34,987 nt of DNA, from NCBI GenBank assembly GCA_028554645.1, contig JAQOOI010000026.1, positions 1 through 34,987 of the forward strand, written 5' to 3'. Source of the DNA: Omphalotus guepiniiformis. Lineage: Eukaryota > Basidiomycota > Agaricomycetes > Agaricales > Omphalotaceae. The position numbers were made by a program, and so were the translations under genes. Positions 1 to 9,747 of the stretch are shown piece after piece. Every line of letters begins with the position of its first letter. The stretch's first letter is position 1. The notes beneath the pieces were generated by a model. That model saw nothing but the letters and a program-made list of their open reading frames with translations. It made no database searches and was not told where the DNA came from.

Positions 1-780
1 TTGGATGATCGTTCCTGACCCGATATCCCATTAATCTGGCGAATTTCCTAGCACCTCCAGATACCACGTCAGAATATCCGATATTGCTTCAGAATTCCAA
101 GTCCTCGGTCATTCGAGGAAGCTATAGGAACATGTCATGACGTTATGGCCCACTTTCGAGCTGATCGTCGGACGATGTCGAAAATCTGTACTCCTACGTG
201 CGCTATTCACCAATCTTGTTCACTGGCAATCCTTTCCTGTTCCTTCTCTCATAATTCTGTATAGTTCGTGAACGTTTGAATCCTTGTTGGCATGAATGTG
301 GCTTAATAGGAGTATCATGATGCTTGGTGTTATGCCTAACCACCGGCCCCGGCCCGTCCATTCCGTGGCGCCCGACTTTGCGCAACATCGAATATCCGAC
401 TTCTTTGTTGCACTTGAAGCACTTCAACGCTGTTTGAGCGGTTAGAAAATGGATGTCGATGATCCCGCATCCTGTCGCGCAAGGATCCCAAGGACCCCGC
501 AATATACCCAGAACAGACATCTCCGTCGCACAGGCGTCCAAAAAACGTCGTAATCATGAAGAGGTTGATGTACGCTTTGAATAATTTTTCTGCCACTCCC
601 TTATTGATAAAGGATGCGTTGAAGGCATCCTCTAAAAATACAAACCCCACAATCACCAGAGAGAAAGATACGATTCCAACAAGAAATACCGGACAAAGAA
701 CCAGAAATCCCGACAAAAATCACCGACAAAGGTGATGAGAAGGGCACTAAAGTATTCCCAAACTCGCAGCTCATCTTATG
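1..780 (+). repeat. Dispersed repeat copy 1, with internal insertion
   Basis: This stretch aligns by eye with 27850-28270 on the same strand. Shared blocks include the start GTTCCTGACCCGATAT, the CTTGTTCACT/GGCAAT block near 215, and everything from the ACGTCGTAAT block near 545 to the TATTCCCAA block near 755. Copy 1 differs by a block of about 300 bases (roughly 238-540) that copy 2 lacks. Its first 130 bases correspond to the part of copy 2 that follows a three-hairpin element, so the hairpins of this copy probably lie just outside the window. No intact gene is seen on either strand outside the insertion. What the full repeat is (non-autonomous transposon, LTR or duplicated gene flank) cannot be told from two copies. 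Confidence 0.7.
238..540 (-). other. Insertion in repeat copy 1 with a captured coding-like fragment
   Basis: This ~300-base block is absent from the sister copy at 27850-28270. On the minus strand it is open and contains a Cys-rich stretch, WDPCATGCGIIDIHFLTAQT, followed about 5 residues later by KCFKCNKE, so a CxxxC and a CxxC pair are spaced like a small zinc-binding fold. The open frame runs a little beyond the insertion. No terminal inverted repeat or clear target-site duplication is visible at the ends. It could be an exon fragment carried into the repeat, or ancestral sequence deleted from the other copy. Confidence 0.4.
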
Positions 781-789
781 TACACAGTT

Positions 790-2185
790 GCTTATAGATC
801 ATTTCTTAGACTCCACCATCCGAACAAACATATTCGACTGTCTTCCACTGAGGACGATCCTGCGCGCTTGAGAGCGAGAATCCACGAGTTGGAAGAACTT
901 CCTGGCTTCTCGTAATGGCGGTAATGCCGTACCTGAGCTTGGTTGCAGATTCGGAGAGCACCCCCCATTCACCCTGGCCGAGAAGAACTCTAAACTTTGT
1001 TCTATTCTTAACGACCAGGGACCGCGAGCTCGCCCATTCAGTTGCTACGCAAAATAGTATGAGAAGCAGGAATATGGACCTTCTTTGTTTCGCCGCCAAT
1101 TTATACTGCTTTCGTGCATAGAGCTGACATGGAACATAGGCGAAACAATGTTGGCCTCAAGTCACAAGTCACAAAACTCTCCGAAGACACTAACAAGCAA
1201 AGTGAAAAGGATTCGCTACCTAGAACCCCAACTAGAGGTGAGGTTACTTCACGACAATACCCGTACCTTGTGCTGATATTTTTTTCAGAGCGCGAATAAA
1301 CGGCTTGACGAGCTCTCCGCTGAAATCCGAACCCTAGAAGAAGCGAAGAAAAAGCCTGCAAGAAAATGTTGAGAAGGACAAGAAGACTATACTCCTAATG
1401 CAGCGAGAGCACGCTCGAGAGCTAGTAGGCAGTTTCCCTATCATCGATACATGTCACTAACACTAACTGCTTCACTGCGAACAGGAGAAGAAATCTACGG
1501 AGGCTGAATCTCAACGGATGGAACTGCAAAACTCATTTGAGACTCAGCGCAATGCGGTGACGAGTTTTAAGAACTGAAAAAGAGGAGCTGCAAGTACGTG
1601 TAGTACCTAGCTAGCTCTTCGCACTCATTGTAAAATATCCATGACGTTAGGACGAGGTTCATGATTTACAGGTACGTGTCGTACCTAGCTGGCTCTTCTC
1701 ATTCATACTCAAGGCTCCACGACGTAGCACAAAGTACAATCACTCGAAGAGAATCTAAACCAGCAAAAAACGATTATTTGAAGAGGTAGCGGTAGCGGCC
1801 TCTTCGTTTACATAAACTTACGCTCATTCCTCGCTCATAGAGCAGCAACAACGCACGGAGGGACGCGGATGATATGCTGGAGCACCAGAACAAGGTGGAC
1901 TCCTCTGGACAAACAACTGAATCTTTCGAGGTGAGAACGAGAAACCACCTGATCGAGCATTCTACATGATCTTCACTACTGGAAATACAGGAAAAATACG
2001 AGCTACTATTCATAGAACACCAATTAACCTCGGTATGTATCTTCCCCACCCTCCTACCATGCATACTGAGTCACCGCCATAGGAGGAAACTGCGTGAATC
2101 AGTGGAGACAGAAAAGGTAGTTCATTGCGTTGTTTCATTGCGTTTTATGCGCTGTTTACGTTGCGTCGGCTCTCTTGGAATCTAG
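790..2185 (+). pseudogene. Frame-broken 5' exons of a coiled-coil gene
   Basis: Short Glu/Lys/Gln/Leu-rich exon-like pieces are separated by GT...AG intervals and lead into the intact exons from 2186. Recognisable pieces are SQVTKLSEDTNKQSEKDSL near 1160-1215, YLEPQLE near 1220-1240 in a different frame, SANKRLDELSAEIRTLEEA near 1291, LQENVEKDKKTILLMQREH in a shifted frame near 1357, and EKKSTEAESQRMELQNSFE near 1484. At least three single-base shifts (about 1210, 1350 and 1575) are needed to join them. Either the 5' part has decayed and the gene now starts further in, or the assembly has base errors here. No single start codon can be defended. Confidence 0.45.
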
Positions 2186-5100
2186 CGTGCTGTAGAAGCG
2201 CTCAAATCCCAACATCAAGAGGAAATCTCCCAACTCCAGAGTGACATACAAACTCTGACCCAAGAGAAGAGTACGTTAGAGGTGCGCTATTTCGCTTATA
2301 TGGTCGCGGTGTCATCCTTCGTGCGAACATATCCCCAATCGTTTTATAGCAACAGCTTAGGTCGTCCAAGCAAGCTTGCGTAACTATCCGTGGCAAGCTG
2401 CAAAATCTGGAGGCCGACAGAGAGAAAGATGTCTTGCAGCTGGAGAAGGAAATAGAGAGATTGACTCGCGAAAGCGGACTTCTAAATGTGCGTTACTTCA
2501 CCGATCTTGTTAATTCGATCCTCATTTCTCGCTGATAGGAGGAGCAAGGAGAGTCCCTGACGACAATTGGAAATCTCAAAGGAAGGATTGAAACGCTCGA
2601 CAAAGAGCTTTCAAACCTGAATGAGGAACTGAAACTACAGACGGATAAGAACGAGTCTTCGCAGGACTCTTTACGCGAGCATATTGAAACCTTGATTCAA
2701 GAAAAGGGGGCTCTAAATGTGCGTTCTTTTCAACAAGTCTTGTGTACTCGATATACTCAAGTCCGATGTTAGGATGAGAACGAAGAGCTTTCCTCAACGG
2801 TCAATAACCTTGTCACGAAGATCGAAGATATCGAACGAGATCTTCTGAACGAACGAGCTGCTCATAAGCTTGCACTAGAAACGCAGGAGAATCAGATTTC
2901 GGTCCTCGAATCCTCAAGTGTATCTTTACGTGGTCGCATTGAGGAACGAACGAAGACTGTCGAGGTACTTTTTATCCCAGTTCTGATATATGGAGACTAA
3001 TATAAGAAAAGGAATTAACAGGTGCACATGGTGCGAAAGTTGCAGAGTTGCAGGCACTGAAGGAGAAAATGAACGAGCAGGAGAAGAAACTCCAGGTACA
3101 GAATATACTTTCATTTCATGCTTCCCTTAAATGATCTCCTTGTTTAACTACGTATTACTTTGCAGGCCCAGATTGCTCACGACGGTGAGCAACACGCAGA
3201 AAAAGAGGAGAAATGGAGAGAGGCTCGTGCTCAGAAGAATGCTCAATTGAAGGACTTGGAGAAAAAGTTGAATGATTCAGAGGTACGATCAGCAATGGCA
3301 CATTGCTTACGGACCTGACTTGCCCGTCAACAACAGGCTCAACTCCAGAAAGTTAAGGCAGATAATCAAGGGAAGAGTGAGAAGATCCAAACTTTACGCG
3401 AGAAGGTTCAGGAGTTGAAGGTAGTGCTTATTCGAACTGAATCCAAGCATCTCAATTGATCGCCTTGACTTACTTTGCAGGCGCAGATTTCTAGCGATGG
3501 TGAGCAACACGCAGCAAAAGCGAAGAAATGGAAAGAAGCCCGTGCTGCGAAGGACACTGAATTGAAGGACGTGTCGGAGAAGTTGTCCGTTTTACAGGTA
3601 GGAACAACAATGGCACATCACCTATAACCTTGACTTGAGAGTGAACAATAGGCTCAAAGCGAGAAAGTCAGAGGGGATAATCAACAGAAGAGCCAGGAGA
3701 TTGAATCTTTACGCAAGGAAGTTCAGACGTTAAAGGTAATGCGTATATTCAATTTGAATCCAAGATGCTGAGCTGGGCACAAGGCTTCGCATTCCGGAAG
3801 TGCTTCGAGTTCTCCACCTGCACCTTCAAGTGGAGCACAACTAAACAGGGCATCGAGCTCTGCTCCGGGTCCAGAGGGTGCAGAGGATGTCCCAGAAGGC
3901 ACTGGAGATGGCACAGTTTATGGCGATGCTCCGCACGTAGACTTTCGGACCATACGAGGTTTGGGCCACACACTGAAATCGGCGCCCGTTAGTCACGAGT
4001 TGAATATAATCAAGTACAAGAAACGAGCTTATCAACTGGGCGATGAAATAGTAGGTTTCGATTTCTCTGATCTGTGTATCACTCATGACATTCGTTTTGC
4101 TGAAGGGCCCGTCGTCTACGCGGGCTAAACCGAAAACTCCCTCGAAGCCCGCTCAAGCTCAGCCGTGGCCAAAAACTAAATCCTCACCTTTTGTAAGATG
4201 ACTATCATGCACTGCTGTCGAAGCTCATCTCATGATTGCTTTAGGTCATTGGTAGGAAACGAAAGAATACTCGATTGTCGGACACGGATTCGGTATGCGT
4301 CAAAATCCAACCTCAAAAACCAAGGTTTCTAACCGTATTTCAGGACGAATCACCGGCTGATGACGAGGGGACCGGAGGCGTTGGCGGTGGTGGAAGTAGA
4401 GGCGGTGGTGGCAAGGCGAAAAAGGCGTTCATAAAACGTAAATCCGGCAAGGTAAGTACTTTCAACCGCTTTAGCTCTATTATGTATACTTACTATTTAT
4501 TCAGGGCACAGCTCGGGTCGTCGACACTGACACCGATCCCGACGATGCCAGCCCCAACCACAACTCTAGTGGACCGGACGACTGCAACCCCAAGGCGAAA
4601 TCTACGTCCAAAAAGACTCAATCCGGCAAGGTAAGTACTTTCAACCGCTTTAGCCCTATGTATACTTACTATCTATATAGGGCAAAGCTAGGGCCGTCAA
4701 TATTAATACTGACACCGATCCCGAGGGCTCCAATCCCAACCACAACTCGAATGGACCGGACGATTGCAACCCCAAGGCGAAATCTACGTTCAAAAAGACT
4801 AAATCCAGCAAGGTAAGTTTCAACCGCTTTAGCTCTATGTATACTTACGATCTACATAGGGCCAAGCTCGGACCGTCAATGTTGATACTGACGCCGATCC
4901 CGACGACTCCAGTCCCAACCACAACTCGAGTGGACCGGACGACTGCAACCCCAAGGCGAAATCTACGTCCAAAAAGACTAAATCCGGCAAGGTAAGTACT
5001 TTCAACCGCTTTAGCCCTATGTATACTTACTATCTATATAGGGCAAAGCTCGGGCCATCAATCTTGATACTGACACCGATCCCGAGGGGTCCAATCCCAA

Positions 5101-6291
5101 CTCTGATGGACCAGGCGACTTCAATTTCGATCTCAGCAGTAGTGGTTCAGAGCTGGACTCTGATATAGAGTCCAACGAGCACAAGGTTCGAAAGATTTGG
5201 GCTATGAAAGGTCGGCATTCAAGCTACACAGAAACCCAACAGAAGCGCAACGTCAACGTGAGTTACACACAGCTCCAAGCTGGTGACTTGCAGACCTTGA
5301 ATATTACGCTTTAACAGGCACTCGCTCGAGATCTGCTTCTCACGGCACTTCACTGCAAAAGAGTCTTCGAAGCTTTTTCTCGGGATCAAGTATCGGACGC
5401 GCGTCTTAAAAAGTTTTTGGACGAACCTAAAGAACACGGACCTAAGCTTTGCAATACCCGTATTGACAAGCGAGGCGCCGATTCCAGCGACATTCTGGAT
5501 TCTATCTGGAATAAATCTCTAATTTACATACTGGCACGTGAAGGAAAGGCGATCGTTAAATCTGCTCCCGATACCCGTTTTGGCCTTCCGGTTGATTGGA
5601 CACAACTCATGCGCACCCGACTGTACGAAGTTGTCAAATATGTGATTGCGGCTCGGCCACGAGAGGGCGAAACGACCAAAGATGTCGTTATCCGTCTTGC
5701 AGCAGCGTACGATGTCGTGAAGCAAAGGAACAAGGGAGTCAATATCTTACATGTGGTAAGTGCATCTACTGAAGATGACAGAGTCGCTCACCGTCACCCC
5801 TGTCATGCCTGTAGAAATATCAGGCGCGCTGTTCCGGCGCTACTGTCATGATTCGAGCCTGCCGCGATGTGAAAGACAAAACCGGGATAGAAACGTTCAG
5901 TTACATCCTTGAACTTACGAAATTACTAGGGCCCGGTGGTATGTCGGATGAGGAGGACAAACTCGTCACAACTACAACTAACGGTCAAAGCATGCGCGAG
6001 ATGGTGAAAGCTGTTCTTGTGGTGGATTGGCGACACCCGTCCTTTCGAGAACTGTTCCAAATGGTCGATAGTACTCCAGGAGTTGAAGAGGGTATCTTTT
6101 CACAGATCGGGAGGACGAAAATGAAGCGCATTCGGGTCGACAAGATTAGTACACGCGCACCACCTCCACATCTTCCTCGTTCCTTTTTTAAGCCAGGCTA
6201 CCTGGAGGAATTGGGAAAGTTTCCTTTTCAAATTGATGACCTTCATCTCAGCAAGAAGGAGTTTCCACTCCGCGAGGTTCAGATCTCGTAG
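2186..6291 (+). CDS. Coiled-coil protein with tandem-exon linker and a conserved C-terminal domain
   Basis: Nineteen exons, all joined in phase 0, read without a stop for about 1,025 residues: 2186-2281, 2350-2487, 2539-2718, 2773-2964, 3054-3095, 3166-3282, 3337-3420, 3481-3597, 3652-3735, 3784-4050, 4106-4192, 4245-4292, 4344-4451, 4505-4630, 4681-4812, 4860-4991, 5042-5257, 5318-5755, 5815-6291. The first ~350 residues are heptad-rich coiled coil (LQSDIQTLTQEKSTLE and similar). A Ser/Pro-rich stretch follows, then a compact block with HTLKSAPVSHELNIIKYKKR, a Gly/Lys-rich basic linker, and four exons encoding an acidic DTDTDP / PKAKS repeat. The last two exons form a domain shared with the gene at 12374-13350: VDW, RLYEV, GMSDEED, HPSFRELFQMVD and a final PxxLPRSF/YLEE block. 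The 5' start is unresolved because the upstream exons are frame-broken. Two adjacent genes cannot be excluded, but the unbroken phase argues for one. Function unknown; a scaffold or chromatin-associated role is only a guess. Confidence 0.7.
3166..3735 (+). repeat. Tandem duplication of an exon pair (315-base unit)
   Basis: Exons 3166-3282 and 3337-3420, with their introns, are repeated 315 bases further on as 3481-3597 and 3652-3735. Exon lengths are identical (117 and 84 bases). The products match throughout: both long exons contain DGEQHA and end near LKD, and both short ones contain DNQ and end in LR..VQ.LK. The duplication lengthens the coiled coil by 67 residues while keeping frame. Confidence 0.85.
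4452..5100 (+). repeat. Four-unit tandem array of exon plus intron (~180-base unit)
   Basis: The unit consists of an intron beginning GTAAGT, carrying TTTCAACCGCTTTAG and ending in a TATGTATACTTAC...TAG tract, followed by an exon of 126-132 bases. It recurs with exons at 4505, 4681, 4860 and 5042. The introns are nearly as similar as the exons, so the expansion is recent. Each full exon encodes an acidic DTDPD segment, an N/H/S/G/P-rich segment and a basic PKAKST(S/F)KKT segment; the fourth unit diverges after about 25 residues. Confidence 0.9.
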
Positions 6292-7240
6292 TGGTTTCCC
6301 TTTGACACGTATTTACTTATCGCACCGACAAGTAATGTAGAGTATTCAGTTTGGCGGCCGCACGAAAGCGCGACCCGGGATATGAGAATCGTTTTATTTT
6401 TGCAAGGCTTACTGCTGGAAACGCAAGGCAGACAACGTTAGAGCCGATGTTAACCCGCCAGCCTACATTCTCGTCACGATCGTGTCTCCCCCTAGTTTTC
6501 ACTCTGCACTTTCCAACCAATGGTTTGAAGGAAGTTCCTACGTGAGAAGTGCAACTAGTTTTTTAACAAAATTTCAATGTCGTATGCCTCCAATACAATG
6601 CGCAACGAGGTTAGCTGACGCAAGGGTTTTCTCTGTATTTCATCCTCCCCTAAAAAGTGTGGACTGGTGGCATTCGTATGACAGGCAGACAAAAACTTTA
6701 GGCAGGCCACCAAACTAGATAGCAAAATACAACGAGATCAGTCTGGGTTTGGCCACGAGTATCAAATAAGGCCAATAAACTAAGCACGGCTCGTAAGAGG
6801 AATTGGCAAAGAAACGACCACATAGACGGGCTGGGGCGTACTTTAGAGAGAAAAAACTACTTACACTTCTCCCAGTCGTTCATACCTTAACTCATATCAT
6901 CGGTTTCAGGCATAGTAATCTCCGCCCTAGCATTCAACCCCAACCCCTCATCCTCGACTAGTAGTATTCCACACAAATCGCAGTGCAGGGCGTGGTAATT
7001 AAATGTTAAAATGTATGCTAAATACACTATACACTTGGGCACATTGGGGATCGTTATTGTATAGGTAAAACAAGTTAGAATTACTGGTCAATATTTTCTT
7101 TAATCTATCATGTACTTGATTTTATGGTACAATATTTCTATTCATTTTTCTGATACACGACCTTATTTTGTGGGACAGTGAGAGAAAGTGATACAATACG
7201 TGAATCCAAGAGACTAGGCACGCGAGGTTGAGACGTCGGT
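6292..7240. other. Intergenic, no gene seen
   Basis: Only short overlapping frames without splice-supported extension are present. The stretch becomes AT-rich around 7000-7150. No repeat related to the hairpin family occurs before 7241. The 3' flank of the preceding gene and the 5' flank of the next one must lie here, but no clear TATA box or polyadenylation signal can be singled out. Confidence 0.6.
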
Positions 7241-7510
7241 TTCACACGCTGGCGCTAAAGCTGAAGTTGAACCGCTTACCAGAGTTGAACTCACTCATTC
7301 CTCTCATTGTCAGCCGTTTCTCTCTAACCATCACCCGCGGAGCGTAACGAAAACTTGGTGTTTTCGTTGAATCCTGTCTGACTTGGTGTTGGACTGCTCT
7401 GAAATTCGCGAGGACTCGGTGTCTTCCGATTCGTCCAGACTGTAGGGTTGGGCTTCACAATATGTCTGCCTACTCCTTGAATCTAACTCAAAATGCACCT
7501 GAAACCGCGG
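7241..7510 (+). repeat. Three-hairpin element, copy A (hairpins 7348-7426)
   Basis: The unit starts with TTCACACGCTGGCGCTAAAG (7241-7260), also found in copies B and E. Hairpin I is CGAAAAC-TTGGT-GTTTTCG (7348-7366), a perfect 7-base stem. Hairpin II is CTGAC-TTGGT-GTTGG (7378-7392), pairing with two G-U wobbles. Hairpin III is GAGGAC-TCGGT-GTCTTC (7410-7426). TTCCGATTCGTC follows. Similarity to the other copies continues through ATGTCTGCCTA and CAAAATGCACCTGAAAC, so the start codon and first codons of the gene at 7462 fall inside the repeat. Confidence 0.8.
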
Positions 7511-9551
7511 CAGAGCGTAGCCAAGTCCGACTGACAGCGGAGGACGGTGTTGTTGGTGCACTTTCTGGAGACTACTATATAACCAGTCTTATTCATTCGA
7601 AATATCTACCTGCGCCTCCTTCTAATAGCGCAGTACAACTCATGGAAGATGGACGGCTCGGAGAACACGATTTTACTCTCTGGCCTCAATACTATCAAGA
7701 TGCTCTCCCTCATTATGCTGTCATCCCCCTTCGGCCTTGCCTTGAATCTGAACCTGAGCATCCGTATATAAACCACCTATGCATTTGGGAAAACGTACTT
7801 GACAACGACATAGAATGGGCTGGAAATTCTGCGCTCAGCGGCATCGGCGATCTCAAACACCCTCTTTTCGCTCGATTTGAAGAAGCAGTGAACTTTATCG
7901 TGCGGGAGGCAAACACCTATCTAGAGAATCCTACCTCTTCTGGCTTTGCTGCATTTGTCAGACTACGCATCGCTCGCCTCGAGGCCTTTAGAGACCGGTT
8001 GCGACAACCTCGAAGTGACCTTATCTCAATCCGCGTCACAGTGGCCGGTCTTCAACATATTTGGCTTGACCTGGCAGCCGCGCTCCGGTACATGCAAGTC
8101 TATCAGCCTATCCTGAACGGAAACGCACCTGTCTTACCGGCAAGACTACGTATCAGAGTAATGGGCGCGTTCACAGACCGTGTTGACGTGGTGGAAATGT
8201 TTTGGCTTGCTCGAGTCCCTATCTATCTCATCCGGCCCATTACCAGCTTCAAAGGCCAAATTGTTCTTAGACAATGCGACCTCGAGTCCCCTCCACCATT
8301 CCGAGCTTCAAGTATTGCATTTGGAGATATATTTGTTGGACACCCTGATGACCCAAGTCAGTGGAATGCGGCATATACATTCTATGCTCGATTCCTGTCG
8401 TATATTCACGAGCCCGTGTCGTATCTCAAGACTTCACATGAACGGTCTTCCGTCACTGTCGCAGCCGCTTCAAAAGACACTACAGCTACCGTCAGCCCCT
8501 TTCTTACGGTCAGCGCTGCTGCCAAAGTTACCATCGGCCCCTCTCGCAACACGTCAGCTCAGAGCTCAAACCGACACCGCCAGTTTCCTAGCGGCCATCT
8601 CAGACTTTCAAACCAAAGTGTGTTCCTTGCCCATACCTTTTTTGTATTTTCCTGACTTCATTCTTAGACAAGCCCAAATGTTCATTTCAGGATCTTGTTG
8701 GAGACTTTGTACCCCCCGCCATTCCAGCGTGGTCAAATGCGAATTTTCTTGTAGATGTTCATTCCAATCGATTTGCATCTGAACGCCCGAGCCGTCATAC
8801 GTACTTTTTCCCCCCTCCATCTCTGTTCACGAATGCAAATTCGACCCGTCAAGCGTTCTACTTTGCTCAATGGCAACATCTTCGAGATGCGTTAGTGTTT
8901 CGTGCGCAATCACCATTCACCGAGGATAAAGATCGTCGACCTCAGGAGTGGCGAAACATTTTAGGGCTTGCTGTGGCAAAAGAGGGAGGGAGGAGCACTC
9001 AGTCACAAGCAGGCTTCAACTCGGCAAGAGATATTCTGGGAAAATGCTTCAGTCTGCAGGGCATCGAACTCGAGTTGATTCCTCCTACGCAGTCAGAAAC
9101 TCCTTCCCTTATCCTGCGCCAACAACTGCTCTGGGAGCTTTGTGAGCTTCACTTCCGGAGTGAACTATTTCGTCTTGATGCACAGCTCTTTTCGCTGAAG
9201 CCACCAGAAGGTTCTTGTGCTGACGATATCCAGCGACTGGAATTGGAACATTCAAGGCTATTGACACACATTTTTCCGGAAGACTCTCTGACGAAAGTTG
9301 AGATAGACAAATCACCTCTTGGCCTTTCTTCCCCTGAATGGTGCTACCGCTCTGTGTCTCTTGAGCATCTCCGAGATGTCATGGCCAACTGGTCAGTTCC
9401 TCTACCTGAAACACTACAAGGACCGCTGTCTGTTATTCAAGATATTTTTGAGCAGCAGGAGAAAGCTTTGGCGCAGCATTATGCACAAGCTTTTTTTGAT
9501 GTTTTTGGTCGATATGCAACCTTGCCTCGTAGTCCCCCGCTGTCGCTATAG
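7462..9551 (+). CDS. Uncharacterised Agaricomycete-type protein, two exons, possible frameshift
   Basis: Exon 1 runs from ATG 7462 to about 8617 and exon 2 from 8691 to 9551, with intron GTGTGT...TTTCAG. Exon 1 encodes a mostly globular part with VVEMFWLARVPIYLIRPI, then IFVGHPDDPSQW, then a Ser/Thr/Pro-rich linker. Exon 2 starts FVPPAIPAWSNANFLVDV, contains FFPPPSLF and HLRDALVFRAQSP, and ends in a Leu/Glu-rich helical part. The frame of exon 1 is one base off from the frame that enters exon 2 cleanly. The switch seems to fall around 8440-8600, by an unrecognised intron or a single-base lesion. The same protein type is present as a wreck at 20160-20640. The first ~15 codons lie in hairpin repeat copy A. 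No catalytic motif is recognised and function is unknown. Confidence 0.65.
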
Positions 9552-9747
9552 CTCCAAATGAATAATATTGTATCTTTTTGTTTTTACAGTGAATGTTCTG
9601 CTTCGAATGTTACGCCTTCCGGGTACGTAATCTTTCAAAATATCGGCGCCGTTCTTCCATTCTCTTATTGGTCATCAAATGTGTTTTTGGCAGAGCTCAA
9701 AACTAACAAAAAGAAAAGAACGGGTTTAAATTGCCCGCAGAACTAGA

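Noticed and set aside
203..716. Two overlapping minus-strand open frames as genes
   Set aside because: They lie across a repeat and its insertion, have no splice-supported extension, and the second corresponds to repeat sequence also present at 28008-28397. Only the Cys-rich piece inside the insertion was kept as a fragment.
8180..8782. Separate 200-codon gene overlapping the 7462 gene
   Set aside because: It lies in an overlapping frame. Only its last part, which enters the second exon, is likely to be coding, and this is described as a frame switch of the main gene.
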